A stretch of DNA of 64,000 nucleotides from Vacuolonema iberomarrocanum LEGE 07170 (GCA_015207365.1 JADEXA010000039.1:1-64000), one strand, 5' to 3'. Numbered from the stretch's first letter, positions 18,911-28,028 are shown. Notes: generated by a model from the sequence alone, not told the origin. A program made the numbers and translations.

Positions 18911-19678
18911 CTAAGGGGGAGAAATACCCGGCGATTTAAGGCGATCGCGCTGAGCATCCGTCAGGTCGGGATAGGCTGCGACATCGTAGTTGTGCCGCGA
19001 CCAGGCCGAAGGACGGGGCGAATACTTGTAGAACAGTGTGCGCCGTTCCCGGTTTTGCACCCAGGGCAACGTACCGTGGGTGAGTGCTTCTGTAAACAAA
19101 ATAGCCGTGCCAGCCCTTCCAGGAACAGCTTGGACACAATTGGGCTGAGACTGGCTCATATCCTTCCACTCGCGGGGCAGCGGAAAGTTGCTCTTATGGC
19201 TCCCCGGAATACAGCCAAAGCCGCCTTCGCCCGGATGCACATCTGTCAGAAAATAGGCCACAGCCGTCAGGCCGTTATACATCCGCCCATTTTGGAAATG
19301 GTAGTACTGGCACGGGTCAAAGGGCGTTGCACCGCCATGGAGATAGCTCCCAATCGGCCCTGTGCCCTGGCGAATGATGTGCAGATAATCATGATCGAGC
19401 CGATAGCCATCTCCCAATACCCGATCCAGGTAGGGGGCGATCGCTATCGGGTCAATCAATTCGTGAAAGGGTGCCCCCCAGGGCAACAGACCATCAAACC
19501 GGAGCCAGGACTTCTCTGCTGGCAAGCCGAGGGCAGCAATGTGCTGGTCAATCGCCCCGTTGATAGCCGTCAGTTGCGTCGCTGTGAGTGCATCCTCGAT
19601 CACCAAAAATCCTTGTAGATCAAATAAGTAACACTGCTGTTCGTTCATAGGGGTCTTTGTTGGGAGGGCGATCGCCAT
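18911..19678 (-). CDS. Phytanoyl-CoA dioxygenase (PhyH) family protein
   Basis: 255 residues; starting at the internal ATG (19648, MNEQQCYLFD) would give 245, and neither start has a clear ribosome site. The PhyH-type double-stranded beta-helix is suggested by FDLQGFLVIEDALT at the N-terminus, LHGGATPFD (probable first Fe ligand region), GGFGCIPGSHKS and ALTHGTLPW (distal His), with an Arg of RRTLFYKYSPR placed to bind 2-oxoglutarate. Substrates of such bacterial enzymes are diverse and cannot be predicted here. It stands alone downstream of a divergent promoter region shared with the pentapeptide gene. Confidence 0.85.
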   Translation of the reverse strand: MAIALPTKTPMNEQQCYLFDLQGFLVIEDALTATQLTAINGAIDQHIAALGLPAEKSWLRFDGLLPWGAPFHELIDPIAIAPYLDRVLGDGYRLDHDYLHIIRQGTGPIGSYLHGGATPFDPCQYYHFQNGRMYNGLTAVAYFLTDVHPGEGGFGCIPGSHKSNFPLPREWKDMSQSQPNCVQAVPGRAGTAILFTEALTHGTLPWVQNRERRTLFYKYSPRPSAWSRHNYDVAAYPDLTDAQRDRLKSPGISPP

Positions 19679-19891
19679 GGTCTATCACAACATGCCGTCA
19701 GCCTACTGGTATCTACGTAAACACAAAAACGGCTGATACCATGTCGCAGAAATTTTATGCCAATTAATTCGGGATGCCCGGTCATTTCTTAATATTTTGC
19801 AGACGACAATTTACCGGATCTTGCTGATTCCCCTCCGGCAAAATATTCCCCGTCTCGAAAAGTGGAGTAGCACGCTTAATACAGAACTGTT

Positions 19892-20434
19892 ATGACTCCT
19901 TCTTCGATACCCCCTCGTCCCTTAACTAAAATCCCAGCCGCAAGCGAGGCTATGCCCCCAAACCCACAGACTCAGCCTATTTTTGGTTACAAACTGAATG
20001 TCGCCAGTCTATTGGAACAACATGCCAGAGGGCGCAAAACCTTTACCCGCCTAGCTGTGCGCAAAGGAAAATTTGTCGTCCAGGCTCCCAATCTTCCAGG
20101 TTGCAATTTGAGCAAAGTCAACCTCTGGGAAATTGGACTCGCCAAGGCCTGTCTCAAGAAGTCAAACCTTAGTGAGGCCAACTTCATGCGGGCAGACCTG
20201 AACGGAGCCGACCTATCAGAAGCAAACCTGTGGAAGATCCAACTATGTAAAGCAAACTTGGCGGGAGCCAACCTCAGCGGGGCGTTCCTGGGAGGGGCAA
20301 ACTTGCAAGGGGCACAACTTTCCTGCGCCAATCTTAGCCGCGCCGATTTGCGCGGGGCAAACCTGGCAGATGCCGACCTGCGCGGGGCAATCCTCGACCA
20401 AACCATCATGCCCGATGGCTCGCTTCATGCGTAG
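19892..20434 (+). CDS. Pentapeptide repeat protein
   Basis: 180 residues. Residues 1-60 are non-repetitive with a conserved-looking segment (FGYKLNVASLLEQHARGRKTF cut short here to its start FGYKLNVASL). From about 68 to 172 the chain is built of A(N/D)LXX pentapeptides (ANLAGANLSGA, ADLRGANLADADLRGA), which form a right-handed quadrilateral beta-helix. There is no signal peptide, so it is cytoplasmic. Function of such short cyanobacterial pentapeptide proteins is generally unknown. Its last 10 bp overlap the 3' end of the convergent HEXXH gene. Confidence 0.88.
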   Translation: MTPSSIPPRPLTKIPAASEAMPPNPQTQPIFGYKLNVASLLEQHARGRKTFTRLAVRKGKFVVQAPNLPGCNLSKVNLWEIGLAKACLKKSNLSEANFMRADLNGADLSEANLWKIQLCKANLAGANLSGAFLGGANLQGAQLSCANLSRADLRGANLADADLRGAILDQTIMPDGSLHA

Positions 20435-21078
20435 CTGCCAAACCAGAAGGAGTTTGGATTGGTAATAGATTGGCAGTGGGGCCACGATCGCCAAAATTCC
20501 TCAGACGCCTGATACGGTAGCGGCGGGAAGCCCATACCCAGACAGAGCTGGGTGAGCGCTGCGACAAACGGTGCACCATGCCCCGGATGTCCAGCATGGG
20601 CATGAGCATATTCGTGAACGACCAACCCCAGCCAATGTTCGGGAGGAACACGACCGACATCAATCAGAAGGGTGATCGGAGTTGTGTTGAGGTTGCAGCA
20701 ACCATCAATGCCAAAGGCCGTCGCAATCGGAGCCGCAAACACCCGCATCTCTCGCCGTTCCTCCATCCGAAAGCACTGGTGGCACTGGTGAAGATAGTGG
20801 AGCAAACGCGCATTGATAGTCGTAATGTGCGGGGCAATCCAGTGACAAAGCCGAGTGCGATCGCCCAAATCCTCGGGTATGGCAATCATCCCTGGTTCCA
20901 AGGCTAATGACCGAACCTGATACAGGTATTCCAGCCCTATCTCATACGCTTCTGTCGTGGACACCTCAACCGAATTGCTCCACTCGACTGCAACATCTGA
21001 CCCAACATTCAACCGACCATCCAACTGACGGGCATAAGCACCGAGCGGTGCCCCTTCCAATGCCGAGCCGTCTACCAT
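20425..21078 (-). CDS. Uncharacterised cyanobacterial protein with HEXXH zinc-peptidase motif
   Basis: 217 residues. The sequence VVHEYAHAHAGHPGHG at about 157-172 contains HEYAH, the HEXXH zinc-binding signature of gluzincin/metzincin-type peptidases, followed by further histidines that could supply the third ligand. No signal peptide. Its ATG overlaps the stop of the upstream phycobiliprotein lyase by 7 bp, so the two are very likely translationally coupled. This may link it to phycobilisome assembly or turnover, but that is an inference from position only. I do not recognise a named family. Confidence 0.75.
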   Translation of the reverse strand: MVDGSALEGAPLGAYARQLDGRLNVGSDVAVEWSNSVEVSTTEAYEIGLEYLYQVRSLALEPGMIAIPEDLGDRTRLCHWIAPHITTINARLLHYLHQCHQCFRMEERREMRVFAAPIATAFGIDGCCNLNTTPITLLIDVGRVPPEHWLGLVVHEYAHAHAGHPGHGAPFVAALTQLCLGMGFPPLPYQASEEFWRSWPHCQSITNPNSFWFGSYA

Positions 21079-21680
21079 CCAAAAACGGATACATAGGGAG
21101 CAGCGGCATCCGCCTTCTCGCTCTCTGACGCCTCAGCCGTTTCGGGATCGACTCGAAATTCTGTGCAAAACGATGCGGTGCTAAATCCTCCAAAGCGCTT
21201 CACCGTACTGCTCCGCATCCGCAGGTTGGGGCCCACAAACCAGAACCGCTCGACCGAGCTCATCGTCTCGTACTCGGTGACCAGAACCATACCCCCATCG
21301 TCATCCATTTCGTAGTACCCAATGACGGGAACGATTTCGGCATAGCCACGCTCTCGCAAAAGACGCCCTTTACGGGAATTGTCTGCATCGGGTACTAACA
21401 CAAAAATCGTCGAACCTTCATGGTTCTCGTCATCTTCCTGATCCCACGCCATCGCAGCCTGCCACGTCACATGCGCGCCGCCGATCGCCAGCTCTGCTTC
21501 TACCTCATGCAACGTACAGATTTCCAGCACTTTGGGATGATCCACCGAAAGCGCTTCCACGTTGATATCAGAGTCTCCGGTTTCAGCGCGCCGAAAGGGA
21601 AGGTGATGGGTCGTTCGTTGCGATCGCCACTTCCCAGCACTGAACTGAAAAAACTCCATTGCGTCTGTAAACGTCTTCAT
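21072..21680 (-). CDS. Phycobiliprotein chromophore lyase, CpcS/CpeS family
   Basis: 202 residues from the ATG at 21680 (MKTFTDAMEFFQFSAGKW). The frame is open further upstream to 21848, but the family begins at this point. FFQFSAGKWRSQRTTHHL and the spaced ITTLDIEAL-like strand (DSDINVEALS) are characteristic of CpcS/CpeS lyases, lipocalin-fold enzymes that attach phycocyanobilin or phycoerythrobilin to Cys-84-type positions. The long tail (ETAEASESEKADAA) is acidic. The substrate subunit cannot be told from the sequence. It is the first gene of a two-gene unit with the HEXXH protein. Confidence 0.88.
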   Translation of the reverse strand: MKTFTDAMEFFQFSAGKWRSQRTTHHLPFRRAETGDSDINVEALSVDHPKVLEICTLHEVEAELAIGGAHVTWQAAMAWDQEDDENHEGSTIFVLVPDADNSRKGRLLRERGYAEIVPVIGYYEMDDDGGMVLVTEYETMSSVERFWFVGPNLRMRSSTVKRFGGFSTASFCTEFRVDPETAEASESEKADAAAPYVSVFGW

Positions 21681-22269
21681 GCAGAAATCCCCGTGAGATA
21701 TAAATCCAATTGCAACGCTCAATCTAAACAGATCTAAATCTAACGTAATTTCCCTGCACAACAAACTACGGCTATCAAGTTGAAAGGAATCAGGGATCAG
21801 CAGAACAGACTTTCGGGGGTTGAACATCGCGTGGAATGGTGATCCCAAGCCATCAATCCAACCCTATTCATCCCTGTTTATGGGTCACTCCTATATCCTG
21901 AGTGTAGAGTTCTGCCTCCATCCTGAATGTTTCTCCGAAGCGTCCTAAGGATATAAAGAATTGCGTCAATGATTCAGCGAAACCGTCATGACTCAAATAA
22001 AAAACTTTGTACGGATGGTGCAGAAAAATTCTTGATTGCAGGAAAGCGATCGCCAGATGAAGATGCACCCCCATGGCATACCCGATCGCCGTTAAGCAGT
22101 GCTAACTTTGCAACAGCGATCGTGCTCATTCAAGGTGGCCTTCGGCCCAGGGGCATGCATCCGTGTGGTCATCTACCGTGCATAAGGGGTTGCGTCTGAA
22201 AAGCGTTGTCTAACCTTTCGAGCGACCATCCGTCGCCAAACGTTCCATATCCAACTCCAAAATTTCTAT
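21681..22269. other. Gene-free stretch between lyase and metallophosphoesterase genes
   Basis: Divergent promoter region. No palindromic element, RNA gene or credible small ORF is recognised; ORFs in it lack ribosome sites and family features. Confidence 0.4.
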
Positions 22270-23112
22270 ATGAACCCTTTGCATGTTGGTGCGCTGAAAA
22301 CTGAGCGGCTTTCGGTGGCCATTGCCGATCTGCCTCCTGCGCTATCGGGTGTGCGAATTGCACAGCTCTCGGACTTTCATTACGACGGTGTGCGATTATC
22401 AGACGACTTGCTGGATGAAGCGATCGCCCACACAAATGCGGCAACTCCCGACCTCATTGCCCTGACCGGAGATTTCATCACCACCACACCCCATCCCATT
22501 TCTCGCCTCGCCAAGCGTCTCCAGTCCCTTCGCAGCCGTCTGGGAACCTATGCCGTGCTGGGCAATCACGACCACTACTACCCAGGAGCCCAGGCTAAGG
22601 TGATGGATACGCTATCGGCCAGCGGCATCCATGTTTTGTGGAATGAGATTGCCTATCCCTTTGGGGCGCAATTTCCACTCGTAGGGTTAGCCGACTACTG
22701 GTCACGGCAATTTAAGCCTGTGCCCGTCTTTGAGCAGCTTGATCCAAACGTCCCGCGTCTCGTGTTGTCTCACAATCCCGATTCGGCTGCCGACTTACAA
22801 CGGTGGCGGGTTGACTTACAACTCTCTGGGCACACCCATGGCGGGCAGATTGTTATTCCTGGGCTCGGCAATCCCCAAAAGAGCTTCTACGCGCTAGGAG
22901 AAAAGCTACCTGCGCCATTGCGCTGCCTGCTGCCGTTTATGAGCAATAAGTGCCATCGTGTTGTCAAAAACTGGAACTGGGCCCAGGGTCTGCATGCCGT
23001 TGGCCGCAACCAGCTGTATATCAACCGTGGCCTGGGCAGCTACTTCCCAGGCCGCTTTTTTTGCCCACCGGAGCTGACGCTGATTGAACTGAGACAGCGT
23101 GATGCAGGATGA
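22270..23112 (+). CDS. Calcineurin-like metallophosphoesterase (YkuE type)
   Basis: 280 residues. The dinuclear metal motifs appear in order: QLSDFHYDG (D, H), LTGDF (D), LGNHDHY (N, H), a His in VLSHNPD and GHTHGG. The spacing and the closing INRGLGSYFPGRFFCPPELTLIEL are typical of YkuE/LpxH-like phosphoesterases that act on lipid or nucleotide phosphoesters. No cleavable signal peptide or membrane anchor is seen, unlike many YkuE homologues. The substrate is unknown. Monocistronic, followed by a palindromic element. Confidence 0.88.
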   Translation: MNPLHVGALKTERLSVAIADLPPALSGVRIAQLSDFHYDGVRLSDDLLDEAIAHTNAATPDLIALTGDFITTTPHPISRLAKRLQSLRSRLGTYAVLGNHDHYYPGAQAKVMDTLSASGIHVLWNEIAYPFGAQFPLVGLADYWSRQFKPVPVFEQLDPNVPRLVLSHNPDSAADLQRWRVDLQLSGHTHGGQIVIPGLGNPQKSFYALGEKLPAPLRCLLPFMSNKCHRVVKNWNWAQGLHAVGRNQLYINRGLGSYFPGRFFCPPELTLIELRQRDAG

Positions 23113-23167
23113 TTTCTTAGGATGCACAGCCTGAGATAAGAACCATCGTTGCTCCCGGTTGCTTCTA

Positions 23168-23276
23168 AGTGCAGGACAAGAAATCGAACCCCAGCGAAAA
23201 CCCTTGATTTTGTGTAGCGCGGGCACCGTCCGCGCTACACAAAATCAAGGGTTTTCTGGGTTTTGTTCTGTACTCA
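23168..23276. repeat. Family C palindromic element (copy C1)
   Basis: About 109 bp. GTGCAGGACAA at the left and TTCTGTACTCA at the right are imperfect inverted ends. The hairpin is AACCCTTGATTTTGTGTAGC, GCGGGCACCGTCCGC, then the complementary arm. It fills the gap between two convergent genes. Confidence 0.82.
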
Positions 23277-23284
23277 GCGGTTGC

Positions 23285-23647
23285 TCATTGGGCAAGCTTG
23301 TCGAGTAAGGAATCTAGCTTTTTCCCTCGGCATCTCCGTCCCCGAACATGATTGGGCTGATCGTATGTCCGTAAAAAATGATCAAACTCGTCCTGTGTGT
23401 CGCGACACCGTTGATAGTCGCGGAGGGTATTGAGGTAGTAAAAACACGAGGGGCTGTTGTCGCGCCAAATTTGGATGGCTTTGCATCCTTGTCGCTCTGC
23501 AATGTCCAGTAGCTCAAGCGCCGCCCGCAGTGTATTGCGATCGCCCAACAGAGAACATTTCAGTACAGCATCATCCTCAGGTTTAGCCGTCATTTTCCAT
23601 ACCCGTGCCTTTTTGGATTGTTCCCAATCGATGCATTTCTTCAACAT
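23285..23647 (-). CDS. Hypothetical protein
   Basis: 120 residues, hydrophilic and rich in Arg, Lys and Cys, with no family I recognise. The ATG at 23647 has GGAAG 6 bp upstream, which supports translation. A central LRAALELLDIAERQGCKAIQIWRD segment is predicted helix-strand and the C-terminus is basic (RGRRCRGKK). No membrane segment or signal peptide. Convergent with the phosphoesterase. Confidence 0.6.
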   Translation of the reverse strand: MLKKCIDWEQSKKARVWKMTAKPEDDAVLKCSLLGDRNTLRAALELLDIAERQGCKAIQIWRDNSPSCFYYLNTLRDYQRCRDTQDEFDHFLRTYDQPNHVRGRRCRGKKLDSLLDKLAQ

Positions 23648-23924
23648 AGGAATCTTCCAACAACTGCGCCAACTGCTTCGCGCATGGTACAGGACGGGTC
23701 ACCAGACAAACTGATCATTTCTTACACTGAAAAGCCTGGCCGCTCCATGAAGGCAGATACAAGGCAACGCTTCAAAGCTTGGCCAGTCATATTTTGAGCA
23801 TCTTTGTAGATACCTAGCTTTTTAGGCACCGCTTGTAGGCATCCTCTTGCATTGGCCGTCATGAAGAAAATGGATCCAGCAATGCCGATAGAATGAGGAG
23901 CAACGGATAGGTGTGAAATGAGGA

Positions 23925-24884
23925 ATGAAAGCACTGATTACTGGAGCAAATGGATTTACCGGATCTCACCTGGCACAAGCCTTGGCGAAGCGTGGGCATG
24001 AGGTTGTGGCGCTAGTGCGACAAGGCAGTGACCTATCGCGATTAAAAGATGTTGCCGTCGATTATGCCTATGGCGATATTACGGATCTGGCATCTGTGCA
24101 AGCGGCGATCGCCCAGGTAGATTGGGTGTTCCACCTGGCTGCCTATGTAGAGCTAGGCATTGTCGATGGGGCGCGAATGGAGCGCGTTAATGTGGATGGA
24201 ACGCGCAATGTATTGACAGCAGCACGGGCAGCCAATGTCCAAAAAATGCTCTATTGCAGCACCATCGGCGTCTATGGGGATACCCAGGGCACTGTCATCG
24301 ATGAAACCTTTAAGCGGACGCAGAAAACGTTCTCTTCCGCCTATGACCGCACGAAGTTGCGAGCCCAACAGTTGGTCGACCAGGCAGCGGCTGAAGGGTT
24401 TCCGGTCGTTAGCGTGATGCCGTCGGGCATTTTTGGAGCCGATGATCCACACTTTGGGCCAGTCCTTCAGGCATTTTGTAGCGGCAAGTTAAAGGTGTGG
24501 GCTGGGGGCGATCGCATCACCGGCATCGTTCATGTCGATGACCTGGTGGATTTGATGCTGCTGGCGATGGAAAAAGCACCATCTGGAGACCACTACATCG
24601 CGTCTGCAGGAGAGCTAACGACCCGCGATATGTTTGCCTTATTCGGCAAATTAACCGAATTAGACCCGCCGACCGAAATTGCCGAACCCGTGGTACGCGT
24701 GGTGGGCAACCTACTCACGCCCATTGGCAAACTCCTCAACTGGCAGCCACCCATCAGCCGAGAACGCATTCATTACCTCTACGATCGCTGTGTCCGCGTT
24801 GATGGCAGCAAAGCGATGCGCGAACTAGGCTGGGCACCCCGCTCGCCTGAAACCGTCATCCGTGAGTTAGCATCACCGAGTTAG
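23925..24884 (+). CDS. NAD-dependent epimerase/dehydratase (extended SDR)
   Basis: 319 residues. The N-terminal Rossmann motif is GANGFTGSH, followed by the DVAVDYAYGDITD acidic loop. The catalytic Ser is in YCSTIGVYG, and Tyr/Lys are in AYDRTK (YxxxK). The size and sequence style fit the dihydroflavonol-4-reductase/hopanoid-associated epimerase branch of extended SDRs. The substrate, a sugar nucleotide or small ketone, cannot be fixed. Cytoplasmic. Its stop is 16 bp from the convergent GNAT gene. Confidence 0.88.
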   Translation: MKALITGANGFTGSHLAQALAKRGHEVVALVRQGSDLSRLKDVAVDYAYGDITDLASVQAAIAQVDWVFHLAAYVELGIVDGARMERVNVDGTRNVLTAARAANVQKMLYCSTIGVYGDTQGTVIDETFKRTQKTFSSAYDRTKLRAQQLVDQAAAEGFPVVSVMPSGIFGADDPHFGPVLQAFCSGKLKVWAGGDRITGIVHVDDLVDLMLLAMEKAPSGDHYIASAGELTTRDMFALFGKLTELDPPTEIAEPVVRVVGNLLTPIGKLLNWQPPISRERIHYLYDRCVRVDGSKAMRELGWAPRSPETVIRELASPS

Positions 24885-24900
24885 CGTCACCCGCATCCCT

Positions 24901-25419
24901 TTAGGGCTGAGGAGCATCCGGTTTCTGCTCCGCCAGAGTCGCGATCGCGCCACCCGTCACCCGACAAATCCGCCAGTCTGGCAGCACGGTTGCACCGATG
25001 CGCTCGTAAAAAGCGATCGCAGGACTATTCCAGTCCAGTACGCTCCATTCCAGGCGACCACACTGGCGGGTTTGCGCGATCGCTGCAAGATAGCCCAAGA
25101 GTGCCTTACCAATGCCCAAGCGGCGATAGTCAGGCTGCACGAATAGGTCTTCGAGATAAATCCCAGGTTTGGTCAGAAAGGTGGAGTAGTTGGTGAAAAA
25201 CAGCGCAAAACCAACCGCCTGCCCCGCCACCTCTGCGACGATGGCTTCGACAAGAGGGCGATCGCCACTCAGATGAGCCGCCAATTCAGTCGCATTGCCC
25301 GTAACGGCATCCGATAGCTTTTCATAGGCTGCAAGCGCCTGAATTAGCTCAAAGAGCACAGGTGCATCCTCCGGAGCCGCCATCCGTAGGCTCAGAGATG
25401 CGTGGGGAGATGGAGTCAT
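24901..25419 (-). CDS. GNAT family N-acetyltransferase
   Basis: 172 residues from the ATG at 25419 (MTPSPHASLSL), preceded by AAGGG; an upstream start at 25470 would add 17 residues. The acetyl-CoA pyrophosphate loop reads RRLGIGKALL, preceded by YLEDLFVQPDY, and the family ends in WNSPAIAFYERIGA. The LEDLFV..RRLGIGKALL arrangement resembles diamine/spermidine N-acetyltransferases (SSAT2-like), so a polyamine or amino-acid substrate is plausible but unproven. Cytoplasmic, monocistronic. Confidence 0.88.
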   Translation of the reverse strand: MTPSPHASLSLRMAAPEDAPVLFELIQALAAYEKLSDAVTGNATELAAHLSGDRPLVEAIVAEVAGQAVGFALFFTNYSTFLTKPGIYLEDLFVQPDYRRLGIGKALLGYLAAIAQTRQCGRLEWSVLDWNSPAIAFYERIGATVLPDWRICRVTGGAIATLAEQKPDAPQP

Positions 25420-25492
25420 AACTGCAAAACCCTTATATGTGTATATGGATGCTAGATAGATGGAGACCAACTAAAAATATATGGATTGCCCA

Positions 25493-26029
25493 CTAGAACT
25501 GAGGCGGCGTAGCACCCCCACTGACCCAGGGTGACCGACCCGGCGGCGTGGGTTGGGTCAGCATCGTCGTGTTGGGCGGGGCAACAGCCTCTTGCGGATT
25601 GTAGCTACTGATTTGCACAAAGTTTGGCGTGAACAGGAAAATTTGCTCACCCAGACGCTCCTGATGGCCATCCACGGCGTAGGCTCCACCCGCCACATAG
25701 TCGGCGGCCCGTTGCGCCTGCTCTGGCTCCATCAGACCCAAATTAAGGATGACCGACTTGCGCTCTTTCAACGCCTGCACGGCTTTGGGAATCTCATCAA
25801 AGGTGCGCGGCTCCATGAGAATGACCTCCGGATTGCCTCCCGGCAACCCCGGCATTCCGACGACGTTGTTGCCTACTGCCCCAGCACCCCGCTGGCGCGG
25901 TTGTTCGCTGGCACCTTGCTGATAGGGCTCAGCATAGGGGGAGGCTCCACCGTAGTTATAAGCCTCATCGTACTCATCGTCGTATTCACCAATACCCAGG
26001 ACATCCTGGAGGCGCTGAAAAATGCTCAT
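25493..26029 (-). CDS. sepF: Cell division protein SepF (Cdv2/YlmF)
   Basis: 178 residues. The N-terminal membrane-binding helix MSIFQRLQDVLGIG is followed by an acidic Tyr-rich linker (EYDDEYDEAYNYGG) and the SepF core from about residue 68 to 150 (VILMEPRTFDEIPKAV, SVILNLGLMEPEQAQRAADYVAGGAY, FLFTPNFVQI). SepF polymerises into arcs that anchor FtsZ to the membrane; the cyanobacterial form (Cdv2) is required for Z-ring function. A Pro-rich C-terminal tail extends beyond the core. Here it stands alone rather than in the proC-sepF arrangement seen elsewhere. Confidence 0.93.
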   Translation of the reverse strand: MSIFQRLQDVLGIGEYDDEYDEAYNYGGASPYAEPYQQGASEQPRQRGAGAVGNNVVGMPGLPGGNPEVILMEPRTFDEIPKAVQALKERKSVILNLGLMEPEQAQRAADYVAGGAYAVDGHQERLGEQIFLFTPNFVQISSYNPQEAVAPPNTTMLTQPTPPGRSPWVSGGATPPQF

Positions 26030-26337
26030 AAGGGCACATCTGAGTTAGTTCATCTGTCCTAATAGAAAATTTTAGCGTAATTTTTTGCGATCGCGATCGC
26101 TCCTTTACGAATCTTCGGTATCCCAGTTGATCTCTGCGATTCACGCCAGTCTACGGTACCTCTTCTCTGTGACGGGAATCACGTATTTGGACTGGTCGTA
26201 TCACTGGAAACATATCGGTCGCATCACGCGATCGCCTCGTTAAAATCACTCCTTTGCCATACTCTGAATCACGCGTGCAGACGAGGTTTCAGGAGATAGT
26301 AATGACATAGCGAAGAGATTCAATTGAGGTGTGTACC
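26030..26337. other. Gene-free stretch upstream of sepF
   Basis: Contains a double, overlapping HIP1 site (GCGATCGCGATCGC, about 26086-26099) just upstream of sepF. No gene or repeat element is recognised. Confidence 0.4.
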
Positions 26338-26580
26338 GTGACTCGATCAAAAGCCTTCCGCAATCGCACGCGCGAAATTACCCCCACTTACTGGCGTCAG
26401 CTCATTGAAGCGGGTGTGCCGCTGGAAAAAGCACGGATTATTGCCTGGGTCATCGCTCGATACGATGCTGCCCACCGCGTTCCCAATTCGCGCCAAGCTG
26501 CCCTGCTATTTCAGTACTGCCCACTCATCTGCCGTGCCGGGCTTTGGCGGTCGACCCTACTACTCGATGCTTTGCCGTAG
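26338..26580 (+). CDS. Small hypothetical protein
   Basis: 80 residues from a GTG at 26338 with TTGAGG about 8 bp upstream; a GTG at 26329 is also in frame. The sequence (REITPTYWRQLIEAGVPLEKARIIAWVIARYDAAH) is basic and helical and could pack like a small DNA-binding or regulator fold, but I recognise no family. It precedes another small gene in the same direction by 142 bp. Confidence 0.45.
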   Translation: MTRSKAFRNRTREITPTYWRQLIEAGVPLEKARIIAWVIARYDAAHRVPNSRQAALLFQYCPLICRAGLWRSTLLLDALP

Positions 26581-26722
26581 AGATGGCTGATTAGCAATCT
26601 CTGCGCAATTCCACCTCACCTGAACTCTTCGGAACGCTCCAACCGTTCGTTGCTATTCGTCCGTCAGACTGCTTTATCTCTAACGACTTCACCTTGTGAC
26701 TCTAAATTGAGGAGAACCTATC

Positions 26723-26950
26723 ATGTCTTCATCTGTTGCTGTCCGTAAATTTGCGCTGGCTCAAGCGGCCTTAGAGCATGGCGCTTATTTCCTCGAAATT
26801 GGTGCGGATCAGCGGGCTGCTGCCTACTTTCAGTTTGCCGCCGAGCATCTGGATGATCTGGCATTTCATTTGCGCGAAACGCTGCCGCCCAGTTTTCCCA
26901 TTCACGTTATGGAGGGGCTTGTAAAAGTAGACGGTAATGCAAAAGGCTGA
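26723..26950 (+). CDS. Small hypothetical protein
   Basis: 75 residues starting at an ATG with TTGAGGAGAA about 8 bp upstream, a strong ribosome site. The chain is helical (KFALAQAALEHGAYFLEIGAD, AAAYFQFAAEHLDDLAFHL cut here) with a conserved-looking FAAEHLDDLAFHLRE stretch. It could be a tetratrico-like or helical hairpin protein. Family unknown. Confidence 0.55.
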   Translation: MSSSVAVRKFALAQAALEHGAYFLEIGADQRAAAYFQFAAEHLDDLAFHLRETLPPSFPIHVMEGLVKVDGNAKG

Positions 26951-27266
26951 TCGGCTGACGTCTTTCCCTCTCAAGGATTTGACCTATTGTGCGATCGCTA
27001 CTATCGGCGACAACACATCCAAATAAGCACTCAAGACCCAGAAGTAATGCTGAACCCGTCTTGCAGCATGTTTTGAAGCTTGGGCAGACACCCAGTGTCT
27101 CCCCCGAACCGCCAGACCCCCTAAGTTTTCAGAGAACCGCCGGGGGTCTGTAGGTTTATCAACAAACTGGACTTAAGCATTTTGTTGATGTTGTGGCCGC
27201 GACGCGGTCACAACATCAACGAATTTGCTCAGGACTTACGCAAGTTTTGCGTAAGTCCTGACAAAC
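26951..27266. other. Gap between small gene and ureG: repeats only
   Basis: No gene. Holds an imperfect inverted repeat around CAGACCCCC (27109-27117) and CGGGGGTCTG (27141-27150) and a family B element (27169-27260). Confidence 0.5.
27169..27260. repeat. Family B palindromic element (copy B2)
   Basis: About 92 bp. GGACTTAAGCA at the left pairs with TTGCGTAAGTCC at the right. The internal hairpin is GTTGATGTTGTGGCCGCG / CGCGGTCACAACATCAAC; relative to other copies the TTT to TGT change is matched by AAA to ACA on the other arm. A second small palindrome, ACTTACGCAAGTTTTGCGTAAGT region, sits at the right end. It ends 6 bp from the ureG stop. Confidence 0.85.
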
Positions 27267-27896
27267 TCAGCTAGTGGCCTGAGATACAGGACGCCCCATA
27301 TGTAATTGAACAAATTCACAGATAGTCTGCACCCCTTGACCGATGCGGAGGTTAGTAAACACAAACGGTTTATTACCCCGCATTTTTTTGGTATCTCGAT
27401 CCATGACTTCTAAATCGGCACCCACGAGGGGAGCCAGGTCAATTTTATTGATGATGAGCAGGTCTGAGCGGGTAATGCCAGGGCCTCCTTTGCGGGGAAT
27501 TTTATCCCCTGCCGCAACATCAATCACGTAGAGGGTGAGATCGACTAACTCTGGGCTGAAGGTCGAGGCAAGGTTATCACCACCACTTTCGACAAAGACC
27601 AGCTCGAGATTTTGAAACGTTTGCTCCAGCTGTTCTAGTGCCACCAAGTTGATCGACGCATCTTCGCGGATGGCCGTGTGGGGGCAACCGCCCGTTTCGA
27701 CCCCAATAATGCGATCGCGCGACAATGCCTGACTGCGCACCAGAAACTGGGCATCTTCCTGGGTGTAAATATCATTGGTGACCACGGCCAGGTCAAAACT
27801 ATCGCGCATGGATTTACAGAGGCTATCGACCAGCGCAGTTTTCCCAGAACCAACGGGGCCAGCGATCCCGACACGAAACGGTTGCGTTGCCATCAT
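27267..27896 (-). CDS. ureG: Urease accessory GTPase UreG
   Basis: 209 residues from the ATG at 27896 (the ATG at 27893 or 27932 are alternatives; the family starts near MATQPFRVGIAG). SIMIBI-class G-protein motifs are all present: P-loop GPVGSGKT, TNDIYTQED, the metal-binding CPH in ETGGCPHTAIRED, FVESGGDN and NKIDL. UreG delivers nickel and hydrolyses GTP with UreF/UreD(H) to activate urease. In this window it is separated from ureF by about 1 kb of repeats and one possible small ORF; urease structural genes and ureE are not present. Confidence 0.96.
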   Translation of the reverse strand: MMATQPFRVGIAGPVGSGKTALVDSLCKSMRDSFDLAVVTNDIYTQEDAQFLVRSQALSRDRIIGVETGGCPHTAIREDASINLVALEQLEQTFQNLELVFVESGGDNLASTFSPELVDLTLYVIDVAAGDKIPRKGGPGITRSDLLIINKIDLAPLVGADLEVMDRDTKKMRGNKPFVFTNLRIGQGVQTICEFVQLHMGRPVSQATS

Positions 27897-28028
27897 TCGG
27901 ACTCTCAGATGAAGGTTGAGTGAATCAACCATATCAGGTCTACTTACAATGCTGAAGCCTTTCCTAGAGGCAAGAATTTCCTTAAAAGGGCTCGGGCAGA
28001 TGTGGAGATTTTTTAGCCCTTTACCGAC

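Noticed and set aside
21868..22074. 68-codon minus-strand ORF between lyase and phosphoesterase
   Set aside because: No ribosome site, no family, random-looking composition.
23722..23934. 70-codon minus-strand ORF before the SDR gene
   Set aside because: No ribosome site, overlaps the SDR start, composition not protein-like.
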